DNA from: Aeromicrobium panaciterrae
GTDB taxonomy: Bacteria; Actinomycetota; Actinomycetes; Propionibacteriales; Nocardioidaceae
DNA length: 64,000 bases
Assembly (NCBI RefSeq): GCF_031457275.1
Contig: NZ_JAVDWH010000001.1
Span: 1,240,001 to 1,304,000, forward strand
Direction: 5' to 3'
In this document: one piece after another, positions 1-11,997 of the stretch
How positions within the stretch are numbered: the first letter of the stretch is position 1
Layout of the letters: each line of letters starts with the position of its first letter
Notes under the pieces: generated by a model
The model's database searches: none
What the model saw: only the letters and a program-made list of their open reading frames with translations
What the model was told of the DNA's origin: nothing
Translations under genes and position numbers: made by a program

Positions 1-1
1 A

Positions 2-106
2 CACTGGAACACCTCGCCGGTCTTCGTCCTTTCGGGCATCGGACTCGGCATGGTCACCGCTTTCGTCAGCGCTTGGCTGCAGATCAGATCGTTCCTCCGC
101 ACATGA
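2..106 (+). CDS. AtpZ/AtpI-family small membrane protein, 3' fragment
   Basis: The window opens inside a reading frame that ends with TGA at 104-106. The 34 visible residues form one hydrophobic helix with small residues and a basic C-terminus ending in FLRT. A short AtpZ/AtpI-type membrane protein often lies immediately before ATP synthase subunit genes, and the next gene here is atpI-like. The 5' end is outside the window, so family assignment rests on position and hydrophobicity only. Confidence 0.5.
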   Translation, partial: HWNTSPVFVLSGIGLGMVTAFVSAWLQIRSFLRT

Positions 107-136
107 GGGACAGATGACAGAGAGGAGCTGGACACG

Positions 137-562
137 ATGACCACGACTCCGTCCATCGTCCGCTCCATCCGCAACCAGAAGCGCGCGCTCATCACTGCCG
201 GCTGCCTGGTTGTTGCCTCCGTCTGGATCAGTGTTCCCCTCGGCGAGTGGCGCGGCGGCATGTTCCTCGCGATCGGCATCGTCCTCGGCGCGATCAACCA
301 CCTGCTCACCGAGCACTTCCTACTTCGCCAGGTCGAAGGCGGCGAGTTGCCGACCCGCAAGCAGTACGCCGCTGGTTCGGCCGTACGCCTGCTCGGCATC
401 TCCGGCATCGCCGTAGTGATCGCCCTCGTCTTCTGGCCCCACGGTGCAGCCGTACTGTTCGGACTGGCCATTTTCCACTTGATCGCCCTGGTCTTCACGG
501 GTATCCCGCTTCTCCGAGAGGTGCGCAAGGAATTGAACGAGCCAATCGAGGAGAAGGCATGA
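137..562 (+). CDS. atpI: ATP synthase protein I-like membrane protein
   Basis: This 141-residue protein shows about four hydrophobic segments (roughly residues 19-35, 40-60, 80-100 and 105-120), matching the short AtpI proteins encoded at the head of F1Fo operons. AtpI is thought to help c-ring assembly or Mg2+ supply and is not part of the finished enzyme. AGAGGAG at 121-127 lies just before the ATG. The stop overlaps the atpB start (ATGA at 559-562), implying translational coupling. Sequence conservation in this family is low, so position in the operon is the main support. Confidence 0.8.
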   Translation: MTTTPSIVRSIRNQKRALITAGCLVVASVWISVPLGEWRGGMFLAIGIVLGAINHLLTEHFLLRQVEGGELPTRKQYAAGSAVRLLGISGIAVVIALVFWPHGAAVLFGLAIFHLIALVFTGIPLLREVRKELNEPIEEKA

Positions 563-1341
563 GCCTTGTAGCTGCTGGACTCGCAACCGAGACCGAGATC
601 GAAGCCGGTCACCACACGACCTTCGAGTGGCTCGGACTGACGTTCAACTCCGACACCATGCTGTCGACGGCCGTCGCCGGCGTAGTCGTGCTGATCTTCG
701 GTTTCCTGCTTCGCCGCTCGGTGACCGACGGCGTCCCCGGCAAGATTCAGCTGCTCTGGGAGTCACTCGTTGAGTGGGTTCAGGGCCTCACGCTCAGCAG
801 CATCGGACGGCTCAACCCGTTCATCGTCCCGCTCGGCGTAGCGCTGTTCCTCTTCATCCTGATCGGCAACTGGTTCGAAGCCATCCCGACGGGGCACAAG
901 CTCCCGCCGCCGGCCGCCGACACCAACATGACTTACGGCCTCGCGCTCGTCGTCATCATCGCCGTGCACACCTTCGGCATCCGTGAGGTCGGTCTTCGTC
1001 ACTACCTCAAGCCGTTCCTCTCGCCGCTGCACCTGATCGAAGAGATCGTCAAGCCGTTCAGCCTCGCACTGCGACTCTTCGGCAACATCTTCGCCGGCGG
1101 CATCATCCTCAGCCTGATCGGCCTGATCCCCAACTACGGTGCCTGGATCCCCGAAGTCCTCTGGAAGATCTTCGGCATGGCGATCGGCGGCATCCAGGCG
1201 TTCATCTTCACCCTGTTGACGATCCTCTACTTCGGATTCGCTGTGAGCCACGGCGGAGACGACGAGCACCACGACGAGCCAAAAGAGAAGAAGAAAAAGA
1301 AGGCCAAGAAGGCCGAAGAAAAAGTGGCCGTCGCGGCCTGA
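559..1341 (+). CDS. atpB: F1Fo ATP synthase subunit a
   Basis: This 260-residue integral membrane protein forms the half-channels that pass protons to the c-ring. The diagnostic helix around residues 170-185 reads SLALRLFGNIFAGG and contains the essential Arg. Other hydrophobic helices lie around 30-50, 90-115 and 200-230. The C-terminus is strongly basic, with a run of Lys between 1288 and 1325. The frame is open upstream to 247, but the ATG at 559 overlapping the atpI stop gives the normal family length. Confidence 0.96.
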   Translation: MSLVAAGLATETEIEAGHHTTFEWLGLTFNSDTMLSTAVAGVVVLIFGFLLRRSVTDGVPGKIQLLWESLVEWVQGLTLSSIGRLNPFIVPLGVALFLFILIGNWFEAIPTGHKLPPPAADTNMTYGLALVVIIAVHTFGIREVGLRHYLKPFLSPLHLIEEIVKPFSLALRLFGNIFAGGIILSLIGLIPNYGAWIPEVLWKIFGMAIGGIQAFIFTLLTILYFGFAVSHGGDDEHHDEPKEKKKKKAKKAEEKVAVAA

Positions 1342-1409
1342 GCTTCACCCCATACCTAAATAGCAATAGCAACATCCACGAACATCACGAGCGGGACCAC
1401 CGCCCGTGA

Positions 1410-1691
<282 letters not shown>

Positions 1692-1728
1692 CGAGTGCAG
1701 CACCTCTGAGCAGACGGGAACATCAGTG

Positions 1729-2250
1729 ATGCCCGAAACAACGTCGGCCGAGAGTAACTTCCTCGTCCCGAACGGCACGATCCTCTTTGAGATTCTTGCG
1801 TTCGCGATCCTGCTGTTCATCCTGGCCAAGTACGTCATCCCGCCGGTCAACAAGGGACTGACGGACCGCCAGGAGAACATTCGCCAGCAGTTCGCCGATG
1901 CCGAAAAGGCAAAGTCGGACGCCGAGGCTGAGAAGGAGTCCTACCGCGCGCAGATTGCTGACGCACGGCAGGAAGCCGCTCGCATCCGTGAGGAAGCCAA
2001 GGAGCAGGGCGCGCAGATCATCGCCGAGATGCGTCAGCAGGCACAGTCCGAAGCTGACCGCATCACGACGCACGCTCACGCACAGATCGAAGCCGAGCGC
2101 TCGCAGGCTCTGGCTCAGCTCAAGGGTGAGGTCGGCTCCATCGCGACCCAGCTCGCTGGCCGCATCGTCGGAGAGTCACTCGACGACGAAGCACGCCAGA
2201 AGCGCACGGTTGAGCGGTTCATCGCCGAGCTCGAGGAGTCTTCGAACTGA
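1729..2250 (+). CDS. atpF: F1Fo ATP synthase subunit b
   Basis: This 173-residue stator subunit has one N-terminal membrane helix (about residues 17-37, FEILAFAILLFILAKYV) followed by a long charged coiled coil rich in Glu, Arg and Ala. ATG 1729 was chosen because it places the helix at the usual distance from the N-terminus; the frame is open upstream through the end of atpE and a GTG lies directly before it. It is not fused to delta, unlike mycobacterial AtpH. The stop overlaps the next start (TGATG at 2248-2252). Confidence 0.94.
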   Translation: MPETTSAESNFLVPNGTILFEILAFAILLFILAKYVIPPVNKGLTDRQENIRQQFADAEKAKSDAEAEKESYRAQIADARQEAARIREEAKEQGAQIIAEMRQQAQSEADRITTHAHAQIEAERSQALAQLKGEVGSIATQLAGRIVGESLDDEARQKRTVERFIAELEESSN

Positions 2251-3044
2251 TGCGCGGCGTATCTGCAGCAACGCTCGAAGAGGTCCTGGCAGCCGTCGAA
2301 GGCTCCGGCACTTCTGACATCGGTGACGAGCTCTTCTCCGTCACCGCGTTGCTCGACGCGACGCCGTCACTTCGACGGATCCTCACGGACCCCGCCACCG
2401 AGCCCGACGCCCGCGTCGGTCTGCTCAAGCAGGTGCTCGGCGACAAGGTCAGCACGGGAACGTTGGCGATCCTCACGGTCGCTGCCAATGGTCGTTGGGC
2501 ATCAAGCCGCGACCTGACGGATGGCCTGGAGATCTCCGGCGTTGCGGCTCACGTCGCAGCCGCCGAGAAGGATGGCCAGCTTGAGGCAATGGAGAGCGAG
2601 CTGTTCGACGTCGGCAACATCGTCGTCGCTGACAGTGATCTCCGCGCTGCGCTGACGGATCGTACGACTGCTGCTTCGGCCAAGGCCGAGCTCGTCAACT
2701 CGATCTTCGAAGGCAAAGTCACCGCACCGACGGTCGCCCTCGTACGCCAGGCAGCCGCGGCACGTACCGCTTCGTTCGAGAAGGTCCTCGCGACCTTCGC
2801 TGACGAGGTCGCCGATCGCCGCAACCGCCTGCTCGCCGAGGTCCGCTCGACGTACCCGCTGACTGACGCAGAGCTCGACCGCATCGCGGCCGCACTCGCC
2901 AAGCGTTACGACCGCGAATTCCACCTCAACACCGTCATCGATCCCGACCTTGTCGGAGGCATCCGTGTCTCCGTCGGCGGTGACGTGATCGATGGCTCCG
3001 TATCCAGCCGACTCGAAGACGCCCGACGGCTCATCGCAGGCTGA
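2250..3044 (+). CDS. atpH: F1Fo ATP synthase subunit delta
   Basis: The 264-residue product is longer than the roughly 180-residue proteobacterial delta but matches the longer actinobacterial form. The conserved C-terminal signature, around residues 230-255, reads [22 protein letters not shown]. The subunit caps F1 and joins it to the b stalk. The ATG overlaps the atpF stop by one base. Confidence 0.93.
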   Translation: MRGVSAATLEEVLAAVEGSGTSDIGDELFSVTALLDATPSLRRILTDPATEPDARVGLLKQVLGDKVSTGTLAILTVAANGRWASSRDLTDGLEISGVAAHVAAAEKDGQLEAMESELFDVGNIVVADSDLRAALTDRTTAASAKAELVNSIFEGKVTAPTVALVRQAAAARTASFEKVLATFADEVADRRNRLLAEVRSTYPLTDAELDRIAAALAKRYDREFHLNTVIDPDLVGGIRVSVGGDVIDGSVSSRLEDARRLIAG

Positions 3045-3121
3045 CCAGCACCACACAAATCAATCTTCAAAAACGTAATCTCCAGAACCCCGCACGACTC
3101 CACAAGAAGGTAGGCACCCAC

Positions 3122-4762
3122 ATGGCGGAACTCACCATCCGTCCGGACGAGATCCGCGACGCGTTGCAGAAGTTCGTGGCCGACTACACCCCGAGCGCTG
3201 CGGCGACCGACGAGATCGGCATCGTGTCCGAGGCCGGCGACGGCATCGCACGCGTCGAAGGTCTCCCGTCGGCCATGGCCAACGAGCTCCTTGAGTTCGA
3301 GGACGGCACGCTCGGCCTCGCGCTCAACCTTGACGTCCGCGAAATCGGTGTCGTCATCCTGGGTGAGTTCTCCGGCATCGAAGAAGGCCAGAAGGTACGC
3401 CGTACCGGCGAGGTCCTCTCCGTTCCCGTTGGCGACGCCTACCTCGGTCGCGTGTGCGACCCGCTGGGCAACCCGATCGACGGCCTCGGCGAGATCAAGA
3501 CCGACAAGCGTCGTGCGCTCGAACTGCAGGCCCCCAACGTCATGCAGCGCAAGAGCGTTCACGAGCCGCTGATGACCGGCCTCAAGGCGATCGACTCGCT
3601 GACGCCCATCGGCCGCGGTCAGCGTCAGCTGATCATCGGTGACCGTCAGACCGGCAAGACCGCCATCGCGATCGACACGATCATCAACCAGAAGGACTTC
3701 TGGGAGTCAGGCGATCCGGACAAGCAGGTTCGCTGCATCTACGTCGGTATCGGTCAGAAGGGCTCGACGATCGCAGCCGTACGCGGCTCGCTCGAAGAGG
3801 CCGGCGCGCTGGAGTACACGACGATCGTCGCCGCTCCTGCCTCCGACTCGGCTGGCTTCAAGTACCTCGCCCCGTACACCGGCTCGGCCATCGGCCAGGA
3901 GTGGATGTACGCCGGCAAGCACGTTCTGATCATCTTTGACGACCTGTCGAAGCAGGCTGAGGCATACCGCGCCGTTTCGCTGCTGCTCCGCCGCCCGCCG
4001 GGCCGCGAGGCATACCCCGGCGACGTGTTCTACCTGCACTCGCGGTTGCTCGAGCGTTGCGCCAAGCTCAGCGATGAGCTCGGTGCTGGCTCGATGACGG
4101 GTCTGCCGATCGTCGAGACCAAGGCCAACGACGTGTCGGCCTACATCCCGACCAACGTCATCTCGATCACGGACGGCCAGATCTTCCTGCAGTCCGACCT
4201 GTTCAACGCCAACCAGCGCCCCGCCGTCGACGTCGGTATCTCGGTGTCGCGAGTCGGTGGTGCCGCGATGAACAAGTCGATGAAGGCGGTTACCGGTTCG
4301 CTCAAGGTTGAGCTCGCGCAGTACCGCGCGATGGAAGCGTTCGCCATGTTCGCTTCTGACCTCGACGCCGCGTCCAAGCAGCAGCTTGCTCGTGGTCAGC
4401 GCATCATGGAGCTGTTCAAGCAGGGCCAGTACGCACCGTTCCCGGTTGAGAACCAGGTCGTCTCGATCTGGGCCGCCACGACCGGCAAGATCGACAACGT
4501 GCCGGTCAGCGACGTCAGCCGCTTCGAGTCGGAGTTCCTCGACTACCTGTCGCGCTCGCACGGTGACGTGCTCGCCGCGATCCGGGAGTCGGGCAAGTTC
4601 GAAGACGAGAACGAGCAGGCGCTTGAGAAGGCGTACGAGTCGTTCCTCGACCAGTTCGAGACCAGCGATGGACACTCGATCAAGGCCGGCCACGAAGAGC
4701 ACGAAGCCCTTGCCGACGAAGATGTCGAGCAGGAGCAGATCGTCAAGCAGAAGCGGAGCTGA
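3122..4762 (+). CDS. atpA: F1Fo ATP synthase subunit alpha
   Basis: This 546-residue subunit has the beta-barrel domain first, then the nucleotide-binding domain with P-loop GDRQTGKT near residue 176, then the helical C-terminal domain. Non-catalytic nucleotide sites and the ATP synthase alpha signature ([14 protein letters not shown]) are present. A charged C-terminal tail of about 30 residues extends past the core, as in other actinobacteria. AAGAAGGTAGG precedes the ATG. A 77-base A-rich gap separates it from atpH. Confidence 0.98.
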   Translation: MAELTIRPDEIRDALQKFVADYTPSAAATDEIGIVSEAGDGIARVEGLPSAMANELLEFEDGTLGLALNLDVREIGVVILGEFSGIEEGQKVRRTGEVLSVPVGDAYLGRVCDPLGNPIDGLGEIKTDKRRALELQAPNVMQRKSVHEPLMTGLKAIDSLTPIGRGQRQLIIGDRQTGKTAIAIDTIINQKDFWESGDPDKQVRCIYVGIGQKGSTIAAVRGSLEEAGALEYTTIVAAPASDSAGFKYLAPYTGSAIGQEWMYAGKHVLIIFDDLSKQAEAYRAVSLLLRRPPGREAYPGDVFYLHSRLLERCAKLSDELGAGSMTGLPIVETKANDVSAYIPTNVISITDGQIFLQSDLFNANQRPAVDVGISVSRVGGAAMNKSMKAVTGSLKVELAQYRAMEAFAMFASDLDAASKQQLARGQRIMELFKQGQYAPFPVENQVVSIWAATTGKIDNVPVSDVSRFESEFLDYLSRSHGDVLAAIRESGKFEDENEQALEKAYESFLDQFETSDGHSIKAGHEEHEALADEDVEQEQIVKQKRS

Positions 4763-4765
4763 CGC

Positions 4766-7187
<2,422 letters not shown>

Positions 7188-7188
<1 letters not shown>

Positions 7189-7568
7189 TGGCAGATCCTT
7201 TGCAGATCGAGCTGGTCTCGGCCGACCGCGTTGTGTGGTCCGGCCAGGCCAGTGAGGTGTTGGCCCGCACCGTCGAGGGTGACCTCGGCGTGCTGGCTGA
7301 CCACGCTCCGCTGCTGTCGTTGCTCGTACCCGGCGTTGTCGTGATCACACCACTCGAAGGTGAGGACCCGATCAAGGCTGCCGTGGCCGAGGGATTCATC
7401 TCCGTCGCCAACAACCGTGTGTCGATTCTGAGCGAAGACGCGTTCCTCGCTGACGAAATCGACGTTGCGGCTGCGCGCGCAGAGCTCGAAGCGGCGGAAG
7501 CCGACGAAGACGCGACCGCTATCCTGCGAGCCGAGGCGAAATTGAGCCTGGTCGACAAGACGTCCTGA
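7188..7568 (+). CDS. atpC: F1Fo ATP synthase subunit epsilon
   Basis: This 126-residue protein has the epsilon beta-sandwich (LVSADRVVWSGQASEV; GDLGVLADHAPLL) followed by an Ala/Glu-rich helical tail. It couples the rotor to the c-ring and inhibits ATP hydrolysis in many bacteria. Its ATG shares one base with the atpD stop. The frame is open upstream to 7131, but that would overlap atpD without reason. Confidence 0.95.
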
Positions 7569-7587
7569 CGTCAGGAGGGAGCTCGCG

Positions 7588-8034
7588 ATGCCATTTTGGT
7601 TGTGGCTCGTCGACTCCCTCGTGCTCGTCGTCCTGCTGTTCCTGGTGCCGCTGGTTGGGTTGATGGTTCGGCGGCGCGTGCTTGCCCGCTCGGGTGGCAC
7701 GTTCGACATGAGCATCAACCGCAATGTCGCCGGCATTTCCAAGGGTTGGACCCTGGGTCTTGCCGTCTACCGCGAGAACCACCTCGAGTGGTTTCGAACC
7801 TTCTCTCTTTCGCTGCGTCCGCGCTATCGGTTTGAGCGCGGTGACGTACAGATCGAGGGACGTCGCGAACCTGACGGCGATGAAGTGCACGCGTTGCACG
7901 ACGGTCATCTGATCGTCGGAGCGGAGAACACCGCCGGCGTACGACAGTTCGCGATGAGTGCCAACGCCCTGACCGGCCTCCTGTCCTGGCTGGAGTCAGC
8001 TCCACCCGGTCAGCGCGTCAACAACGTGGTCTGA
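7588..8034 (+). CDS. DUF2550 membrane-anchored protein
   Basis: This 148-residue protein has one N-terminal membrane helix (about residues 4-27) then a soluble domain rich in Arg and beta-strand pattern. Length, the early RRR after the helix and the position directly after atpC match the actinobacterial DUF2550 family, whose function is unknown. AGGAGGGAG lies 7-15 bases before the ATG. It is probably cotranscribed with the ATP synthase genes. Confidence 0.85.
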   Translation: MPFWLWLVDSLVLVVLLFLVPLVGLMVRRRVLARSGGTFDMSINRNVAGISKGWTLGLAVYRENHLEWFRTFSLSLRPRYRFERGDVQIEGRREPDGDEVHALHDGHLIVGAENTAGVRQFAMSANALTGLLSWLESAPPGQRVNNVV

Positions 8035-8112
8035 CGGTTGACGCTGTTGCCTCGCCGTACGAGAATCAAGACTCGGGCATTGCCCGAAGCCCGACGGCCC
8101 CTGACGAAGTTG

Positions 8113-8298
8113 GTGTTCTCGTTGTTCAAGCGCTCTCTTGCCGCTGTATGTGCGTCGGTTCTGCTTGTGGTGGGTGTCGCTCCGGCTGCCTCCGCCGCCA
8201 AGCGTCCGCACGCGCCCAAGGTCGTCCAGGTCATCGACTGGGATGCACCGAAGCCCGCTCCGGGTGGCGCGACAAACCGCGCCATCGACTGGGACTGA
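8113..8298 (+). CDS. small secreted peptide, unknown function
   Basis: GTG 8113 (or TTG 8110) gives about 61 residues: basic N-terminus, hydrophobic core and an AAS-A cleavage region near residue 28, leaving a mature peptide of about 33 residues. The mature part contains the tetrapeptide IDWD twice, once in the middle and once at the C-terminus. The frame is open upstream to 8038, but the shorter start gives a clean signal peptide. The TGA at 8296-8298 abuts the convergent adenosyltransferase stop. No family is recognised. Confidence 0.5.
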   Translation: MFSLFKRSLAAVCASVLLVVGVAPAASAAKRPHAPKVVQVIDWDAPKPAPGGATNRAIDWD

Positions 8299-8874
8299 TT
8301 AGCCCCGTTCGCCACCCGGAACCCAGAGGACGTCTCCGTCTTCTCGGTTCGCGTAGCGACCCAGGATGAACAGCAGATCGCTGAGGCGGTTGAGGTACTT
8401 CGCGGTCAGCACGTTCATGGTGTCGCCATGCTCTTCAAGCGCAGCCCAAGCCGAGCGCTCTGCTCGTCGTACGACGGTGCACGCGACGTGAACGGCTGCC
8501 GCTGAGGGAGTACCGCCGCGCAGGATGAACGAACGCAGCTTGGGCAGCTTCTCGTTGTAGTGGTCGCACCAGCCTTCGAGGCGGTCGATGTAGTCGGGCT
8601 CGACTCGCAACGGCGGATATTCGGGGTTCTCCACGACAGGGCACGACAAGTCAGCGCCGACATCAAACATGTCGTTCTGTACGTGGGTCAGGACCTTGAT
8701 GACGTCATCCTCGAGCCCGCCGAGGGCAATCGCCAGACCGATCTGGCTGTTGGCCTCGTCGACATCGGCGTACGCGGCGAGCCTCAGGTCGAGCTTGGAC
8801 GTTTTGCTCATGTCGCCGAGGTTGGTCGTGCCATCGTCACCCGTACGCGTGTAGATCCGTGTCAGATTGACCAT
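8299..8874 (-). CDS. PduO-type ATP:cob(I)alamin adenosyltransferase
   Basis: The 191-residue product transfers adenosyl from ATP to cob(I)alamin, making coenzyme B12. The PduO signature TRTGDDGTT lies at residues 9-17 and the C-terminal part has ILRGG, VRRAER and LNRLSDLLF helices of the trimeric fold. ATG 8874 is chosen by homology, and a minus-strand TAGACT box (8887-8882) lies seven bases before it, so the transcript may be leaderless. The adenosylcobalamin-dependent mutase MeaA is transcribed divergently, which fits its role in supplying that cofactor. Confidence 0.95.
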   Translation of the reverse strand: MVNLTRIYTRTGDDGTTNLGDMSKTSKLDLRLAAYADVDEANSQIGLAIALGGLEDDVIKVLTHVQNDMFDVGADLSCPVVENPEYPPLRVEPDYIDRLEGWCDHYNEKLPKLRSFILRGGTPSAAAVHVACTVVRRAERSAWAALEEHGDTMNVLTAKYLNRLSDLLFILGRYANREDGDVLWVPGGERG

Positions 8875-8928
8875 GCATCCGAGTCTAGGCCTGCGGGGAG
8901 TGTGAGGCAGAACGCCCCGACGAAGCCG

Positions 8929-8957
8929 TGACCAGCGTTGATACTGCGCGGTAACCT
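8929..8957 (+). promoter_or_regulatory. predicted promoter of meaA (leaderless)
   Basis: TGACCA at 8929-8934 and TAACCT at 8952-8957 are separated by 17 bases. The -10 box ends seven bases before the meaA ATG at 8965, so transcription would begin at or next to the start codon. No Shine-Dalgarno sequence lies between. The divergent adenosyltransferase has its own minus-strand box at 8887-8882. Confidence 0.5.
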
Positions 8958-8964
8958 GAACGTT

Positions 8965-10941
8965 ATGCCTGACAAGCCCTGGGTGATGCGCACCTACGCC
9001 GGACACAGCTCGGCGACCGAGTCCAATGCGCTCTACCGACGCAACCTTGCGAAGGGTCAGACCGGACTCTCGGTCGCCTTCGACCTGCCCACGCAGACCG
9101 GCTACGACCCGGATCACGAGCTCAGTCGTGGCGAGGTCGGCAAGGTCGGCGTGCCGATCCCGCACCTCGGTGCGATGCGCCAGCTGTTCAAGGACATCCC
9201 GCTCGACACGATGAACACGTCGATGACGATCAACGCCACCGCGATGTGGCTCCTGGCGATGTACGAAGTCGCGGCTGAGGAGCAGGGCGTCGACCCTGTG
9301 CAGCTCTCAGGCACGACGCAGAACGACATCATCAAGGAATACCTGTCGCGCGGTACGTATGTCTTCGGTCCCGCGCCGTCGCTGCGCCTGACGACCGACA
9401 TGATCGCCTACACGGTGAGCACGATCCCGAAATGGAATCCGCTCAACATCTGCAGCTACCACTTGCAAGAAGCCGGCGCGACGCCCACGCAGGAACTGGC
9501 CTACGCGCTGACCACAGCGATCGCCGTCCTCGACGCCGTACGCGACTCCGGTCAGGTTCCGCCTGAAGAGTTCGAAGCGGTCGTCGGACGCATCTCGTTC
9601 TTCGTCAACGCTGGCGTGCGGTTCATCGAAGAGATGTGCAAGATGCGCGCGTTCGGTCGACTGTGGGAGGAGATCACCCGCGAGCGCTACGGCGTGACCG
9701 ATCCCAAGATGCGCCGCCTTCGCTACGGCGTCCAAGTCAACTCACTCGGCCTCACCGAGGCTCAGCCCGAGAACAACGTCCAGCGCATCGTGCTTGAGAT
9801 GCTCGGCGTCACGCTGAGCAAGGATGCTCGCGCCCGCGCCGTACAGCTCCCCGCGTGGAACGAGGCCCTCGGTCTGCCGCGTCCGTGGGACCAGCAGTGG
9901 TCTCTGCGCCTTCAGCAGGTGCTCGCCTTCGAGTCCGACCTTCTTGAGTACGACGACATCTTCGAAGGCTCGGTCGTGATCGAGGCCAAGGTTGCCGAGC
10001 TCATCGAAGGCGCAAAGGCTGAGATCGATCGCGTACAGGCGATGGGCGGCGCTGTTGCTGCTGTCGAGTCCGGCTACATGAAGCAGGCGCTGGTCGGTTC
10101 GCATGCCGAGCGTCGTGCTCGCATCGAGTCGGGCGAGATGAAGGTTGTGGGCGTCAACACCTACACCGAGACCGAGCCGTCGCCGCTGACCGAGGACCTC
10201 GACGCCGCGATCATGACGTCAGATCCCGAGGCCGAGGCCAACGCCGTCGCCGATGTCATCGCGTGGCGCGCGCAGCGCGACCAGGGTGCTGTCGATGAAG
10301 CCCTCGATCGCCTCCGTGCTGAGGCCAAGACCGACACCAATCTGATGGAAGCAACGCTCGCGGCCGTACGCGCTGGAGCGACCGTCGGCGAGTGGGCTGG
10401 CGCGCTGCGTGAGGTGTTCGGCGAGTACCGCGCACCCACAGGTGTCAGCGGTGTCGTCGGCGTTGCTGATTCCGGCAAGGAGCTCACCGCCGTACGTGAG
10501 AAGGTCAAGAAGACGGGGGAGGAGCTTGGCACGCGCCTGCGCTTCCTCGTCGGCAAGCCAGGTCTCGATGGGCACTCCAACGGTGCCGAGCAGATCGCCG
10601 TACGCGCGCGCGATGCCGGCTTCGAGGTCATCTACCAGGGCATTCGCCTCACACCCGCTCAGATTGTCGCTGCGGCCGTCGCAGAGGACGTCCACTGTGT
10701 CGGCCTGTCGATCCTGTCGGGCTCGCACATGGAGCTCGTGCCCGAGGTGCAGAAGGCCATGGCCGAAGGCGGCATCGGTGACGTACCGTTGATCGTCGGT
10801 GGAATCATCCCCGAGTCAGATGCTCGCAAGATGGAGGCCGCTGGAGTGGCCGCCGTGTTCACGCCGAAGGACTTCGGTATGACGACGATCATGGATCGCA
10901 TCGTCGACGAGATCCGCAAGGCCAACCACCTCAGCTTCTAG
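8965..10941 (+). CDS. meaA: ethylmalonyl-CoA mutase / MeaA-type coenzyme B12 mutase
   Basis: This 658-residue B12-dependent acyl-CoA mutase has an N-terminal TIM barrel (MRTYAGHSSATESNALYRRN; FDLPTQTGYDPDHE) and a C-terminal cobalamin domain. The DxHxxG motif places the cobalt-ligating His at residue 537 (DGHSNG, 535-540). Barrel and B12 domains are in one chain, and the start resembles MeaA/ethylmalonyl-CoA mutase rather than methylmalonyl-CoA mutase. With ccr at 18.1 kb, epimerase and MeaB it would convert ethylmalonyl-CoA to methylsuccinyl-CoA. Subfamily choice is from memory of the family and not from a tree. Confidence 0.88.
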   Translation: MPDKPWVMRTYAGHSSATESNALYRRNLAKGQTGLSVAFDLPTQTGYDPDHELSRGEVGKVGVPIPHLGAMRQLFKDIPLDTMNTSMTINATAMWLLAMYEVAAEEQGVDPVQLSGTTQNDIIKEYLSRGTYVFGPAPSLRLTTDMIAYTVSTIPKWNPLNICSYHLQEAGATPTQELAYALTTAIAVLDAVRDSGQVPPEEFEAVVGRISFFVNAGVRFIEEMCKMRAFGRLWEEITRERYGVTDPKMRRLRYGVQVNSLGLTEAQPENNVQRIVLEMLGVTLSKDARARAVQLPAWNEALGLPRPWDQQWSLRLQQVLAFESDLLEYDDIFEGSVVIEAKVAELIEGAKAEIDRVQAMGGAVAAVESGYMKQALVGSHAERRARIESGEMKVVGVNTYTETEPSPLTEDLDAAIMTSDPEAEANAVADVIAWRAQRDQGAVDEALDRLRAEAKTDTNLMEATLAAVRAGATVGEWAGALREVFGEYRAPTGVSGVVGVADSGKELTAVREKVKKTGEELGTRLRFLVGKPGLDGHSNGAEQIAVRARDAGFEVIYQGIRLTPAQIVAAAVAEDVHCVGLSILSGSHMELVPEVQKAMAEGGIGDVPLIVGGIIPESDARKMEAAGVAAVFTPKDFGMTTIMDRIVDEIRKANHLSF

Positions 10942-11714
10942 TTGAGGTGGCGGTAGTGCTTCGGGAGTCCACCGCCGGCGTTGACGTCCTTGGCGAGGTC
11001 CTGCAGGGCCATCAGTGCGACTGACTGACTGAACGGGCCATAGGACACTCGGGCAACGCCCAGCTCCTGCATACGGGCGAGTGGCACCGATCCGGGCGCA
11101 CCGATCAGCGTCAGCTTCTGCGGGCCCCAGATGTCGACGATGGCCTTGATGTCGTCCTCCGACACTGCGCCGGGGACGAACACGACCGGAGCGCCAGCTG
11201 CGAGATAGGCCGAGCCACGCTCGATGGCATCGGCCAGTACGTCAGCATGTGGGCGGTCGCCAGCGCGCAGGAACGCATCCGTACGGGCGTTGAGTACGAA
11301 GTCGACGCCCTCGGACTCGCCTGCAGCCATCACAGCTTCGACGACAGCTACGGCCTCGGCGAGAGGCTTCATCTGGTCCTCGATGTTGGCGCCAACCGCG
11401 CCGACACCAATCGCCATGCGCGTGGTCTCGCCGGCATTGCCGTAGCCCGCCTCCAGATCAGCTGTGACCGGGAGGTCCGTGGCAGCCACGATGCGCCCAA
11501 CGGCGGCGATCATGAGGTCGACGGGGATGTTCTCGCCATCTTCGTACCCATGTGCGACGGCGATCGAATGGCTGGCCGTGGCGAGTGCCTGTGTGCCCTC
11601 GACCTCGGCAACGATCTTGGCGCTGATCGCGTCCCAGACGTTGACGACCGTGAGCAGTTTGGGGTCGGAGTGAAGGGCGAGAAGTGCGGTGGCCTGTTCG
11701 GCGACGTTGGTCAT
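10938..11714 (-). CDS. isocitrate lyase / PEP mutase family protein
   Basis: This 258-residue TIM-barrel protein has the superfamily features VTADLEAGYG (metal-binding Asp/Glu near residues 85-90), ANIEDQ and VLNARTDAF. Such proteins cleave or rearrange C-C or C-P bonds (2-methylisocitrate lyase, oxaloacetate hydrolase or phosphonopyruvate-like enzymes). The substrate cannot be read from sequence; no KKCGH loop is visible, which argues against a true isocitrate or methylisocitrate lyase. Its stop shares a CTAG tetramer with the meaA stop. TAGCCT (minus strand, 11726-11721) lies six bases before the ATG. Confidence 0.8.
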   Translation of the reverse strand: MTNVAEQATALLALHSDPKLLTVVNVWDAISAKIVAEVEGTQALATASHSIAVAHGYEDGENIPVDLMIAAVGRIVAATDLPVTADLEAGYGNAGETTRMAIGVGAVGANIEDQMKPLAEAVAVVEAVMAAGESEGVDFVLNARTDAFLRAGDRPHADVLADAIERGSAYLAAGAPVVFVPGAVSEDDIKAIVDIWGPQKLTLIGAPGSVPLARMQELGVARVSYGPFSQSVALMALQDLAKDVNAGGGLPKHYRHLN

Positions 11715-11777
11715 GCTTGAAGGCTAGCCACACCTTCGTAGAACCCAAGGGCGCGGTGCCCTAGGCTCACACTGCCG

Positions 11778-11939
11778 TTAAGCGGCGACCTTGACGGGGT
11801 GCTTCTTCTTGGCCTTGACGAGCTTCCGCTTCTTGACGGTGTAGCCCTCGGGAAGTGTGCCCTTCTTCATCATCATCAGCGGACAGCGCTTGCACGCAGG
11901 CTTGTCGCTGCAGCACTTCTTCTTCGGCTTCGGTGGCAC
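11778..11939 (-). CDS. small Cys/Lys-rich protein divergent from ferritin
   Basis: GTG 11939 opens a 53-residue frame ending in TAA at 11780-11778. The core has paired and spaced cysteines (KKCCSDKPACKRCP) followed by MMMKKG and a Lys-rich tail. The CC-x5-C-x2-C spacing could bind a metal or cluster. I recall similar very short Cys/Lys proteins in other actinobacteria but cannot name a family. An in-frame stop lies shortly upstream, so the frame is small but closed, and the iron box at 11957-11975 lies just before its start. Confidence 0.6.
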   Translation of the reverse strand: MPPKPKKKCCSDKPACKRCPLMMMKKGTLPEGYTVKKRKLVKAKKKHPVKVAA

Positions 11940-11956
11940 CTTGATATCGTACTACG

Positions 11957-11975
11957 TGAGGTGAGGCTCGCCTTA
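11957..11975. promoter_or_regulatory. IdeR/DtxR-like iron box
   Basis: TGAGGTGAGGCTCGCCTTA matches 14 of 19 positions of the DtxR/IdeR consensus TTAGGTTAGGCTAACCTAA. It lies 22 bases before the ferritin ATG and 17 bases before the start of the divergent Cys-rich gene. In mycobacteria IdeR with iron activates ferritin genes through such boxes, so iron-dependent control of both genes is likely. Confidence 0.7.
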
Positions 11976-11997
11976 CTCAGATAGGGAGAATTCACGC

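Noticed and set aside
247-558. Upstream extension of atpB
   Set aside because: The extra about 100 residues overlap atpI out of frame and are not part of subunit a. ATG 559 with the ATGA overlap gives the normal start.
1728-3044. Fused b-delta subunit as in mycobacteria
   Set aside because: atpF and atpH are separate frames overlapping by one base, with a clear stop between them.
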